Shown here piece by piece: positions 25,401 through 37,400 of a stretch of 64,000 nucleotides of DNA. The stretch covers positions 855,910 through 919,909 of the forward strand of contig SADC01000329.1 in the NCBI GenBank assembly GCA_004194705.1. Reading direction: 5' to 3'. Positions within the stretch are counted from its first letter, which is position 1; the number at the start of each line of letters is the position of its first letter. Origin of the DNA: Ditylenchus dipsaci (Eukaryota > Nematoda > Chromadorea > Rhabditida > Anguinidae). The notes under the pieces are model-generated. The model saw nothing but the letters and a program-made list of their open reading frames with translations. It did not search any database and was not told the DNA's origin. A program made the position numbers and the translations under genes.

Positions 25401-28400
25401 CTGAAATAAAACGTAAAGAAATAAAAGGAGAAAGAAGCGTGACAAAACGTAACGACGCTAAAACGTAAAATCAATAGAAAACAGTGCCGAGAAAAATATA
25501 CCGGCGACGAAAAATGTGGCGACGAAAATTGTGGGCGACGAAAATATGCCGGCGACGAAAAATGTGGGCGACGAAAATATACCAGCGACGAAAATATACC
25601 GGCGACGAAAATATACCGGTGACGAAAAATCGTGGGCGACGAAAAATATGGGCGACGAAAACTGTGGCGACGAAAGTATACCGGCGACGAAAATATGCTG
25701 GCGACGAAAATATACCGGCGTCGAAAATTGTGGGCGACGAAAATTGTTGGCGACGAAAATTGTGGCGACGAAAAATGTGGGCGACGAAATGCTGGCGACG
25801 AAACGGCCTGTACCCCAAATGAGTGTGTACGATCCTCTAAAGGCACAAATAGATTCAATCGAATTGTTGTAACGTAAAAAGTGGGAAGCTAACCCACTGC
25901 GCTACACGTGTAGTTCTATAGTAAATGTCGTAATTTGACCCATATGTAACACGAATATTCACTGACTACCACGCAAATTCGAAAGTAATTTTGAAATAAA
26001 ATTTTCTGTTTGGATTCCGGGTATGAATCGGCCGGGTATGAATCGTCCTGATCCGCTGATTTTAACTGTGTGGCATCACAATGTTACGCAGCTTGTTTTC
26101 GGTACACGGTAAAAGCCACTTATTTTGTGGTTGATTTAAAGTAAAATTTGGACCCACAGTATAATCAGCCGTATCGTCCAAATCAGCGTCTGGAATTTCC
26201 AAACTGAATTTTGGTCCCCATCCTGCTTAGGCTGTGCATTGGCAGTGCCTGGCCTGATTTCATCTCCATTCTGTACCATTTGACCACTTTTGCTGGCTTG
26301 TCTGTTTCCACTTCAAGCACTGCCTTGTCCTTCTTTTTGACTGTCTGGTCCTGCAGTGGTTTGACAAAACCAATGCCTGCGCTAGAACTTTGACTGTTAG
26401 ATGGCAGGAGGATTCAGCTGTGGCACCATCGTCATCTGTTACTTTGACCTAAAAATTTGTAATCAAAAAGTGCTCATAACTCTCCAATTTTCGGTCATAA
26501 TTTATTTAACTAATGAGTTTGCCCTCTTGCGAAATTTCTAAAACGTTTTTCACATATTCTTAGAAATATGGCACCGCTCTGTTTCCGTGATATCGGTTCA
26601 CCAAGTTTTTTTTTCGTTTGGCTACTATTTAGTGGGTTATGTTTTCTGTACATTTATTTTCTGTACTCGGTAAGGAACACTTAATTTTGAAGGTTTCAAA
26701 GTAAAACTTTGACCCACAGTAAATCGGCGGAGTCATCCAAATCAGCCTCTGGAATTTCCAAACTGAATTTGGTGTCCCCATCCTGCTTAGGCTGTGCATT
26801 GGCAGTGCCTGGCCTGATTTCATCTCCATTCTTGTACCATTTGACCACTTTTGCTGACTTGTCTGTTTCCACTTCAAGCACTGCCTTGTCTTTCTTTTTG
26901 ACTGTCTGGTCCTGCAGCGCTTTGATAAAACAATGTCTGCGCCAGGAAGTTTGACTGTGAGATGGCAGGAGGAGTCCGCAGTGGCACCATCGTCGTCAGT
27001 CACTTTGACCTGAATAATCGAAAAATTTGGGCAATAAAAAATAAATAATCATTTTCGATGCCGCAAATACTTTATTTCATGTGCGAAAACTATTTGGAGC
27101 AAATAAACTCCTATTTGGCTCAAACACTATTTTTTTGTCGCAGATTCACTTTTTCTCGCGCAAATTTAGCGAATTTACCCCGAGAACTAGTAAATCTGCG
27201 CCATAAAAAAGTGTATGTGAGCCGAAAAGAAGTTTTTTTTGCGCCAAATAATTTTTGCGATATAAACAAGTGTATTTGCGACAAGAAAAAGTCAATTGCA
27301 CCAACTAAATTTATCCATAGAAAAATTCTAGACAAATTTTGTAGATTATATTTTTGCCATATGTATGCTAGACTTCTCGACTTATCCATTTTTCGCAGTG
27401 CACTTTTCTGACCGATAATACTATAATAATGCTAATATACTATACTAATAATAATGCATTGGAATTTACTTTTTTCGTATTTCCTCATATCTAGTACTCG
27501 GTAAGGAACACTTAATTTGAAGGTTTCAAAGTAAAACTTTGACCCACAGTATAATCGGCGGTGTCATCCAAATCAGCCTCTGGAATTTCCAAACTGAATT
27601 GTGTCCCCATCCTGCTTAGGCTGTGCATTGGCAGTGCCTGGCCTGATTTCATCTCCATTCTGTACCATTTGACCACTTTTTTGCTGGCTTGTCTGTTTCC
27701 ACTTCAAGCACTGCCTTGTCCTTCTTTTTGACTGTCTGGTCCTGCAGGGTTTGACAAACCAATGCCTGCGCTAGGAACTTTGACTGTGAGTGCAGCTGAA
27801 GAGTCCGCTTGTCCAGCTGAGTTTGACAATACGACCTAAAAAAGTATTTTTTTGATTTACCGTATTTCCTCTAATTAGACCACCCACTTTATATATACCC
27901 ATACCCCAACTTTAAGAATTTATCTCAGAGAAGCCGATAGTGTTTTCTCAACTCCGACGACGTCTAGAGATTCACTTTTTTGGTTTTGCTTGAGAACCAA
28001 AGACGTCGAGATCAAATATAAAATTTTTCCGATTTTCCGGAGTTTTGTATAATTAACCAACCGGTGAGTTAATTAGAGATAATGCTTTAGTCTTTTTGAG
28101 ACCACGCATCACGCTCAATACATATCAATTATTGATGTAATACTTTTGTTGATGGTTTGCTCAAATTTTTTTTAAAATTTTGGTCCGATTTTCCACAACT
28201 GATTGCTTTGGCTATAAATATATTCAACTCTTCAACTACCTTGTATTCAGCCTGATCATCCTTTTGTGAATTGGGATTTTGAGGCGGAATGAGTAGCATC
28301 CGGTTTTTCTGTCTGCGGGTTGTCCATCTCTTGCCATTCTTATACCATTTGACAGCTTTGACTGGTCCCTTGGTCTGCACTTCAAACTGAGCCGTCTCAC

Positions 28401-31400
28401 CTGGTTTCACCTCAGCTGGTTTTAGTCCACTAACAATTTCTGGCTTCTCTTCTACAAATATTTATATCAATTATTTATTGCTTCTGTCTAGTTCCACTAC
28501 TTTTTTGTTCGCAAAATATTGCAATTATTATGTAAGCAGAAATACTAGCAGATGAATGGCCTGTTTGATCATGCTAATTGACCTAGTTTTGTTAGCTCAT
28601 GGCGTTGTGCTAAGCAGTATATAAGCTGAGCTTGAGGGCGAAGGAATATTCACATTTATTCTATTACATTTTCTACCTTCCTACTACTACTTTTCAGAAT
28701 GTCTACTATGAGTCAATTCTTGCTGTTGGCTTTGGTGTTTTTCGTCAGCACAATGGCATCTGGTAAATTTCAGTGCATTTATTTATATTTTTTGGATTCG
28801 AGAAAGAAAGCTTTTTATTCACGTCTTGCATTATTTCCATAGTCAGGGCATTGGGGAAGTGGCCGGGGTAGACAGTCGCGAATTCTATTATTTTTAAATT
28901 AATTTAAAGCAAGTATATTTTGAGGGTTCTTATCTGTTCAAAAGAGTGTCCTTTGAACTGATCAATGAGGCCCACCGAAAAACTAATACGCTCCTATTTG
29001 AAATTTTAATTAATTATAATGAATTGTTCGAGAAAATCAACTTTTCGAATTTTCGATGCTCAACTAAGCTAATGAATTAACCCCCGAAATTCCTAAAAAA
29101 AATTATAAGTATTTTAATTTTTTCGGATCATCGTGTAGCCCCACTTTTCTGGTTTCTACCGAGGGTGCAACTGCTCATTGCGATTTTAAAAGCATCAATA
29201 TAAATATCACTTAGATCACACTAAACTATATTCATCTTTTTTAGATGAACACTATGGTCACCACGGCGGTTATGGCGATGGAGGTTACGGCTATGGTGGT
29301 CTAGGACACCATGGAGGATATGTGGTGGCTATGGAGGTGATGGCTATGGAGACCACGGTACGGAGACATGGATATGGTGTATAGGTTTGTGCTCAAACAT
29401 CTAGCTTATGCCACTACTAAATCTATTTTTACAGGAGTCACCACGGAGGCTATGGTCACCACGGAGGAGACTTTGGACATGGTGGATATGGACACGGTGG
29501 TTACGGACATGGTTTTCCCTATGCCGGATACTTCTGAGCTGTTTTGATTACAAATCCCTGTATTCTCAACTTTTTGTACTGTTTTTTCCTTGCCTAGCTT
29601 AGTCAAATAAATTAATAATAAAAAAACCAACCAGCTTCTGTAACAGCAGCACCAGATTCAGCTTGACCAGCATCATTTGAAACAACTACAGAATAGCGAC
29701 CAAAGTCTTCTTCTTTGAGATTGGGCACAACTAGGGCATATTTTCCGTCGCCTAGATCTTGGCTCTGGCATCGTCGTCATCACCGATTGGCTTGCCATCC
29801 TTGAGCCACTGGACTTTGGTTGGCTTTCCGTCCACTTCTATTTCCAGTCCGAGTTTGGCACCCTGAGATAAAATTATTTAGGTTTAGGCAAGGGTAGGCC
29901 AGCGTATGTTAGGCCGAACTCATGTTGCCCTAACATACCATGGCCTGATTTCATCTTCATTCTTGTATCATTTGACTACTTTTGCAGTTTCTCCAAATAT
30001 AATCTGGCCTACCCTTGCCTACGTCTAAAAAACAATGAAACTCAGCGGGGGGGGGGGGGGGGGTGGGCGTTGTGCAAAGAAAAATTTTAAAACCCATCAC
30101 AATGCGACTCCTATCTTTACTTTATAATTTTGCAACCCACCATTGGCAAGCTTTGATCGCTCAAGCCCTTTTGAATGTCGGTTTCTCAACTGGTTCCACA
30201 ACAGTGATCTTGCAAGAGGACTCTATGGACTCAGTTTCATTAGAGAGCACCACTCTGTAGTCACCAGAGTCACTCAGTTCAGTCTTGGCTATTTCCAGCT
30301 TGTACACTTCGTCAGTCACTTTGTTAAGGTGACTGTTTCTGAAGAGCGCAGCTCCTCATTGCCCTTGAACCACTTGACTGTCTTTGGTTGGCCTTCAACT
30401 TCTACTGATAGCGCTAGTTTCACACCTCTTGGCAGTTGCTGGTCTTCCAACCCTCGTTTTAGGCGAAGACGAGCTGAGCTTAACAAATTTACTTTAATTG
30501 GTTCTTGGCTAAATTTTTAATCTTACGAAGAACGGTGAGCGGAGCCTTGGAACTCATAGAGCCAGCATTGTTGACAGCCTCTACCCTGTAATTACCCTGG
30601 TCATCCATCTTGACTTTGTCCAATATGAGTCTGTTGGTGCCATCAGGCAGTGATTCAATAGTAACTCCGTCGTTCTCCATCCTTGATCTCTTTGCCATCT
30701 TTGAACCATTTGACTTTAGGAAGAGGTGTCCGGCCACCCTAAATATTTTTTTTTCTTTTTAATATTATTTCAGTGCTGTGGCCGGTGACAAACATCAATT
30801 ATAGAAATAGTCTTCAAGCAAAATGAACGTCAATGTGTGGGGAACGATCCAGCTAGCCTCGTTAAAATCCAGCTGTGGATCGCGAAGTTATATTCTCCAC
30901 TAACTAGGGTATTTATATGCATGTATGCTTATATGTAATCTTTTTTCTACACCAAATATGCTTTTTTTTTGGGCAAATTCACTTTTTTGTGGTCAAATTT
31001 ACATTGAAGCAAATTTATTTTTTTTGGGCAGAAATACTTTTTTTGGGCAGACAGACTTGGCAGATTCACTTTTCGGGCAAGTTTTTTTTCGGGACAAATT
31101 TACCTTTTCAGAAAATTTCTGCGAGAAAGTTTGAATTTGTCTCAGAAAAGAGAAAAGTTTGTTGAAAAGTATGCGCGCCAGTGGAGAATCAGTTCTCTTT
31201 TTTTCTTTAAAAAAATAAGCAGGAGGACCGAGGTATTTTTTTTTTTGAAAAAAAGCCGGGGATGATTTAAGAACCGATTCTCCGCTAGTGCCAAAGTATG
31301 TTCACCCCAAAAAAGTGTATCCACCACAATTAAATTTGCCTCAGAAAAAAGATTACCCACGCTTCATATCTTAGTTGTTTTGCTTGTTTTTACTAGACAT

Positions 31401-34400
31401 CGTCTAAATAATAGTCAGAAGATGAGAAAGGGTGAGAAAAATTAGTGTTTTTGACGTGACAGTAGGCCTGATCCAAGAAATACGCTGATTTGGTTATTTG
31501 TAACAGCGAAATTCGCGCCGAAAACGAGATTATCAATTAATGGAACCCACAAAACGTTTTTTATCATAAAATTGGGTCCACACTTACTTGCACTCGAAGA
31601 CAGCCTTGTCTCCCTCTTTGGCCTGGACCCGGTTTCAGCTCTTGCAGAAATTCAGGTGCAGCTTCGGTGGAAGTGGTGACTCATCTGCCAACAGCACACT
31701 CAAGGGTGCCTCTGTTCGAGCAGTGCCTGCTGGATTCTTTGCTTCGCAGCGGAAACTGCCTGCGTCAGCCAAAGCTGCAGAGGAGAGTGTAAGACGAGCA
31801 GTGCCATCTGGCTTAGAAGTCTGTTTGAAGTGAGAGTCATTAGCGTCGATCTCTTTGGAGTCCTAACAACTCATTTGATTGAAAATTTTAATTTGGAAAC
31901 CAGCTTACTTTGTACCACTTGACCTCAGGTGCTGGTTCACCAGCAATCACACATTCAAATTCCACCGGTGAGCCTTCATTGGCTCTAGCTCTTCAAGAGC
32001 ACGGACAAATGAGGGCGCAACCATTTCTTTGGCTCCTCCATCTTGACTGTGGTGGGAACTAAATGACCATCTAGACCTTGAAAAGCTTATAACTTCACTC
32101 ATATAAAGTATTTGTCGTGGCTGATGAATATTCGACTTTTTAAATTGCTTAAAATTTAGATGACACTATACTTGATATTTTGAATGTCGAACCAAACTTG
32201 TCGCAGGAAATATAAAATGCTAGCTTTCGACATTTTTTACTGTTAAGTGATTTTGTTGGCAATATTCAAACAATATTCTTGAAGTCTTTTTCACAAAGGT
32301 AATACTTTTCTATGAATTGGTCAGGAAAAAGTTCAACACGATGTAGACACGGCGACTTCGTGTCTAAAACTAGAATATGAGCTTCCTAGCTCCATAAAAC
32401 CGGGGGTTGCATAAAGATCTAACAAAATACCGATAAAATTAACGGAGCAAATATCTTAGAAAAACTTCACAAAAATCACCAAAAAATATTAGCTTATTAC
32501 TTTATTTAGTAATACAATGAAGGTACGAGGTCGAGGTGCGAGGTGAGGTCGGGTGGCCACAATGGAGGTGTGAGGTAGATCTGGACACCTGACTACCCTG
32601 CCTTCTAGTAATAGTGAGCAGCGCACCGCTGGTGCCAAGGTAGGAGTACTCCATAATAGTACCCAGGTAGTGGTACCCAGATAAATGTACCCAGGTAGCG
32701 GTATCAATATGAGTGTACCACTTGGTGGTAAAAAAAAGGTAACTAGGTGGTAATACCCAGATAAAAGTACTCAGGTGGTTTTATCCAGTTCATGTGCCAC
32801 GACGAGGTACCCAGTTCGATGTAGTCAGGGGAGGTACCCGAATGGGGTACCCTTTTACGTACTTAGGTGGTGGTATCGAGGTAAAGGTATCCAGCTAGAG
32901 ATATTCAGGTGGTGGTACCCAATGGAGGTGAATAAAATTGGCGAAACGTTTCGCCGAAATATTTATATCAATACTGTCGGCGAATCGTTCAAAAACGACA
33001 GGGGGACCGAAAAACTCGAGACCACCCTAAACCACCCAAACACCAAACCACCCCAAACCACCCCAAACCACCCCAAACCAGCCAAAGAGCTTCGAAATTT
33101 GGTTGGTCTACACTTTTCAAATTCATGCCTTTTAAAAAATTTTGCGGGAATTCAAATTTTTCAGTTTGAACCAACCAAACCAAGTGTCGTTCACTTGGAT
33201 CAAAAACTTTTTTACGTTTTTCATGTTCCAAACCTGTTTTCTGGACTATTCGGGGACGCTGAAGATGGTTTTGACAGTGGTAAAATGCCGTTTTCTCGGT
33301 TATTGTTTGAGTTTGGGCAATAATTGATTTTACCATAATCAATTATTTACCAAAAATAAAAAATACCTGAGAAAATGACATTTTTCTACAGTCAAACTAT
33401 CTTCAGCATGCTCGAATTAGTCCAGAAAACTGGTTTTGGAACCCAAAAAGTAAAAAATTTTTCGCTCCAAGTGGACGACCACTCGGTTTGAATGGTTCAA
33501 ACTGAAAACTTGAATTCCCGCACAATTTTTGAAAAGCACGAATTTAAAAGTGTAGACCAAACCTAATTTTGAGGCTTTTGGCAGTTTGGGTGGTTTGGGT
33601 GGTTTGGAGTGGTTTGGGTGGTTTGCGTGATTGGGGTGTTTTGGGTGGTTCGGTCCACTTGGTCGAATCCGAATGCTGTATCCGAATACAATCTAAAAAA
33701 TTTCGAAAAAACGTTAAAAACTGTTTTGTACCCCTCTGTAAAAATAAAATTTAAAAAGGGACCTTGCACCTCGACCTCACACCTCACACCTCCATTGTAG
33801 CGAAGGTTTACCTAGATACCCTGCTAGTGTTTTCAGGTCTCTAGAAAAACTTTGAAAAATGCTGAAAATGGCTTAATTGATACGTGGGGCTATTTTGGGC
33901 TATATTGTCCTATACATAAAGTTTTCGACAGAATAAAATGGATCTTGGAAAAAAAAATTTTACCGAATTGCGAGGTGCGAGGTCATTGTAGCCAGCCTGA
34001 CCTCAGCACCCACCTCGACCTCGCACCACCATTGTAGCCACTATCTCGCACCTCACACCTCTACCTCACACCCCCATTGTAGCCAAGGCATAAAGATCTA
34101 TGGAGCCGCATAAAATGAACTTGCGCACTTTGAGGTGAAGAGGGAAAGAATAAATTTGGCATTTTAATTGCTTCGGATTTTTACGTTTTTCATATTCCCG
34201 ATCACAAACCTTGTACAGTGAGTGTTACATCACTCCACACTCTCCATACTTGTTGCTGACCTCACATCTGTAGTCATCCATATCACTCATTTTGGCATCT
34301 TTCACAGTTAGTCTCTGAGTGCCATCTGGCAGGTCTCGATTTTGTATCTGTTTTCAGTGTCCGGAGTCAACAAGTCCTCTCCCTTGTACCACTTGACTTC

Positions 34401-37400
34401 AGGAGCTGGAGTGCCTGTGATCTTGCCCTCCAAACAGCAGTCTCGCCTTCCAAGACAGTGACTGGTCGGACAGGCTCCAGGAAGTCGGGAGCTTCTCCGT
34501 CTATAGGCAAAGTGCCTTCAGTGGCTACAATTATGGGACCTTCTGTCCAGGCCGAGCCATACTCATTCTCTGCTTCACATCTAAAATGTTGGGCTTAGTG
34601 TTTATTCTTAACTTAATTCAGAAACCCTTCACAAACTCCTGCATTGATAGTGTGCGAAAAATTTCAACTACGCAACCTATAAGTTTAATCATAACTTTTC
34701 GCCCGCAAAACAAAGTTAGCCTGTGGTGTGCAACCGAAGTCATCGGACATTTTGGTATACTAATCAAAGAGTTTACGATGATTACCCCCCCCCTTTTTCT
34801 GCTGCTTACCCTGCCCACCCTGACCGCCAAATTTGGTGAAATTAACCAATGAACCAAGGATTTTTTCTTTAAATTGGTCGCCTGCCAAGATATCACCTAA
34901 AGTGGGAGGTAGTCATTTGAAATCTTAGCACTGACGCGGACCCAAACATACTACAGATTCATAGACTATAGATTCATGGTTTAGCTTGACGTAACATATC
35001 CTGGGAATCCTTTCACAAATCTAGAAGGAAGCAAAGCATATTTTTGAATAGGTATACAGCTGGTGATTTTTATTTGTTCAAGACATCAAAAACTTTGGTG
35101 TTCGGCGCCTCTAATTTCGTGATTTATGACACCTGTGAAAATCTTTTTTTTATGACTGATATTATTATATGCTAGTGGTTGATCTTGCGCTGGTTACTCG
35201 ATTACCTGTATTCCCACTGTCCTCCAACTCAGCATTTTGAATAGTTAGAATGACCACACCATCATCGTGGTACTCCAACTGGATATGTGCAGACTGGCTG
35301 ATGGGTCCATGTCCTTGTTTGGACCATGTAATGGTTGGTCTTGGGAATCCCTTGACCTTGCACTTGAGCACAGCAGTGCCATTGATGGTGGTGGTTGCTG
35401 ACTTGAGCAGTTCCACAAACTCTGGAGGTCCTGGAGCTAGTTGGCCGCTTGACGGAGCTGAAGATAAAAACTGTTATTCTTCGTTATTTGAAATAATTTG
35501 TTGGTTAAATAATAGAGAAAAAAAGTTTATTAATAAAATGTTACGTTGTAGCTGTAAAAAGTTAGGAAAAAATGTTTTTGTTTAAATTAGAATTTGTTTG
35601 TGTTTAGTTTGATGAATGTCTTAAAGCTTTTTCTGTTGACTACTGTCGTGTTAGGTAAATATTTAGTTCGAAAAGTCAGGTCAGCTAAGAAATTGAATGT
35701 TAGAAAGTGAGTAATAAGTTTGTAAGTCTCCTTCTTTTTCATTTTTCACCTATTTCACACCTTTTGCACTGACAATACCAAGGATATTTGGGCGCTTCGC
35801 GACCAAATACCAGCAGACTTCACATTGATCAAAGAAACAGAAAAAAGTAGGCTTAAAAAAATACTATGTGGAGAGGGCGGGCGTTGGTCTTTCACGTTTG
35901 AGAAACTAACTGTCAAATTTTATAAGACGCAGTCCTTCAAGTACGACCATTGATCGGGAGGGGCGAAAATCGAGCGCCGAGTAGAGCAAGCCAAATTTTT
36001 TATTTTAGTTTAAGAGGTAAATTTTTAAGGCACTTATGCTGTTGGCCCTCCTCCCCCCCCCTCAATTTTAGGAAAGTGACCACAAACACGCTTTCCGTTA
36101 CTTATTCCTGCTCTATGTTTCTGCTCTATAAGTCTATAACAGTTTTCGAAGCTAAAGTTTTAATTTAGCTTAATTTTACTTCAAGTCTTCAAAAGTAGAT
36201 GGTCTTTAGGCTATTTTAGACTTAATTAAGTGCTTAGGCTTGAGCACGGGTAGGCCACATGTTAGGACGATCTCAAACATGTTTCCAAAAACATAAGTAA
36301 AATATTCTTGAGTCCATCCTAAAATACGCTGGCCTACCGTTGTCTAAGCTTCAATAAAGCATAGATGTGATAAATGACCCGAAATGACGTCGAAATACCC
36401 TAAAAAGACCACATATCTTTAAAAACTTAAAGTCAAAAATTTTCAAGGAATGTTAAAATTTTAAATCAGGAAACTGTTTACAAATGTTCCTTGTATATTA
36501 TATAGCAGAAAAAAGTAGTTAAATACGTCTTTGGGGTCATTTTCCTAAAATTGAGGGGAGGGGGGCTACGGCATAAGTGCCGATTTTTAAACCATTTTTT
36601 TAAGTGATAATACTAGGGTTGGGTGATGGGAATATTCCCGGGAATATTCCGGTTTATTCCCGTCTGAATCTTAGTTCGGACCGACAATGAAAAATCGGTC
36701 CGAATCTATTCGAAAATAAACATTTTAACTAGAAGTAACAAATCCCTACGTGAGCCAAAATCGCCCAAAATCATATTTTTTCAACGTTTCAGCACCTGAA
36801 TTATGCTTATAACATGTTTTTAAGTGGCGGTTGGCACTTTTTGATAAAAAAATTTTTGACCAAAAATTGACTTTTTGTTTGATGGGCCAAGGTAAACCAA
36901 CCTGAACGGGTATTTAGATATTAAAATTTTCAAGGAATTCTAAAAAAATATAACCACCGTTTTAATGGCATTATATTTTGATGAAGATTTTGATGTATTC
37001 TTTAACGATTTTGATTGATTTTTTATGATTTGTTTAAAATTTTTTGGTTATTTGGACATAAAAAGATTTGGACCGAATCGGACCGGAAAAAGATTTAGAC
37101 CGGGAATTTTCCCGGGAATATTCCCGAAAAGATTCGGACCGGTCTTATTCCAACCTACATATACCATTAGAGATAAGTGTCCCCTTTCAACTATACCAGT
37201 AAAAATCTCTCAGTTGAGTACAATACACTCAAACCGACATGTTTAATGTGTATCATGAGTTTTGTTTCAACAGCCTACCGTGAAACCTCTGATAGGAGTT
37301 TCACACAAGAAATTGTTAGCCTAAAATACGAAGAGCTAATTTTTTAATCTTGATCAAAAAGCATATACAATGGAGATGGAAATTATAATTTTTAAAAATA

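Larger units (their letters stand above)
32516..34094. repeat. Composite of nested repeats bounded by GGTGTGAGGT words
   Basis: Outer words ACAATGGAGGTGTGAGGT (32560) and reversed copies at 33770-33800 and 34020-34092. Inside are a GGTACCCAG-type minisatellite (32638-32925) and a foldback-like element with AAACCACCCC arms (33005-33095, reversed 33585-33655) around palindromic unique sequence. All of it lies in the intron between unc-89 exons 24 and 25, with no coding sequence seen. Confidence 0.65.

Noticed and set aside
25373..25858. Long open frames through the CGTCGCC arrays on both strands
   Set aside because: They are the tandem arm repeats of the foldback element read in several frames; the repetitive FRRRHI/ATKIYRRRK pattern is not a protein.
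33000..33660. 9-bp target duplication for the AAACCACCCC element
   Set aside because: I could not find matching flanks at either candidate boundary, so it is listed only as foldback-like.
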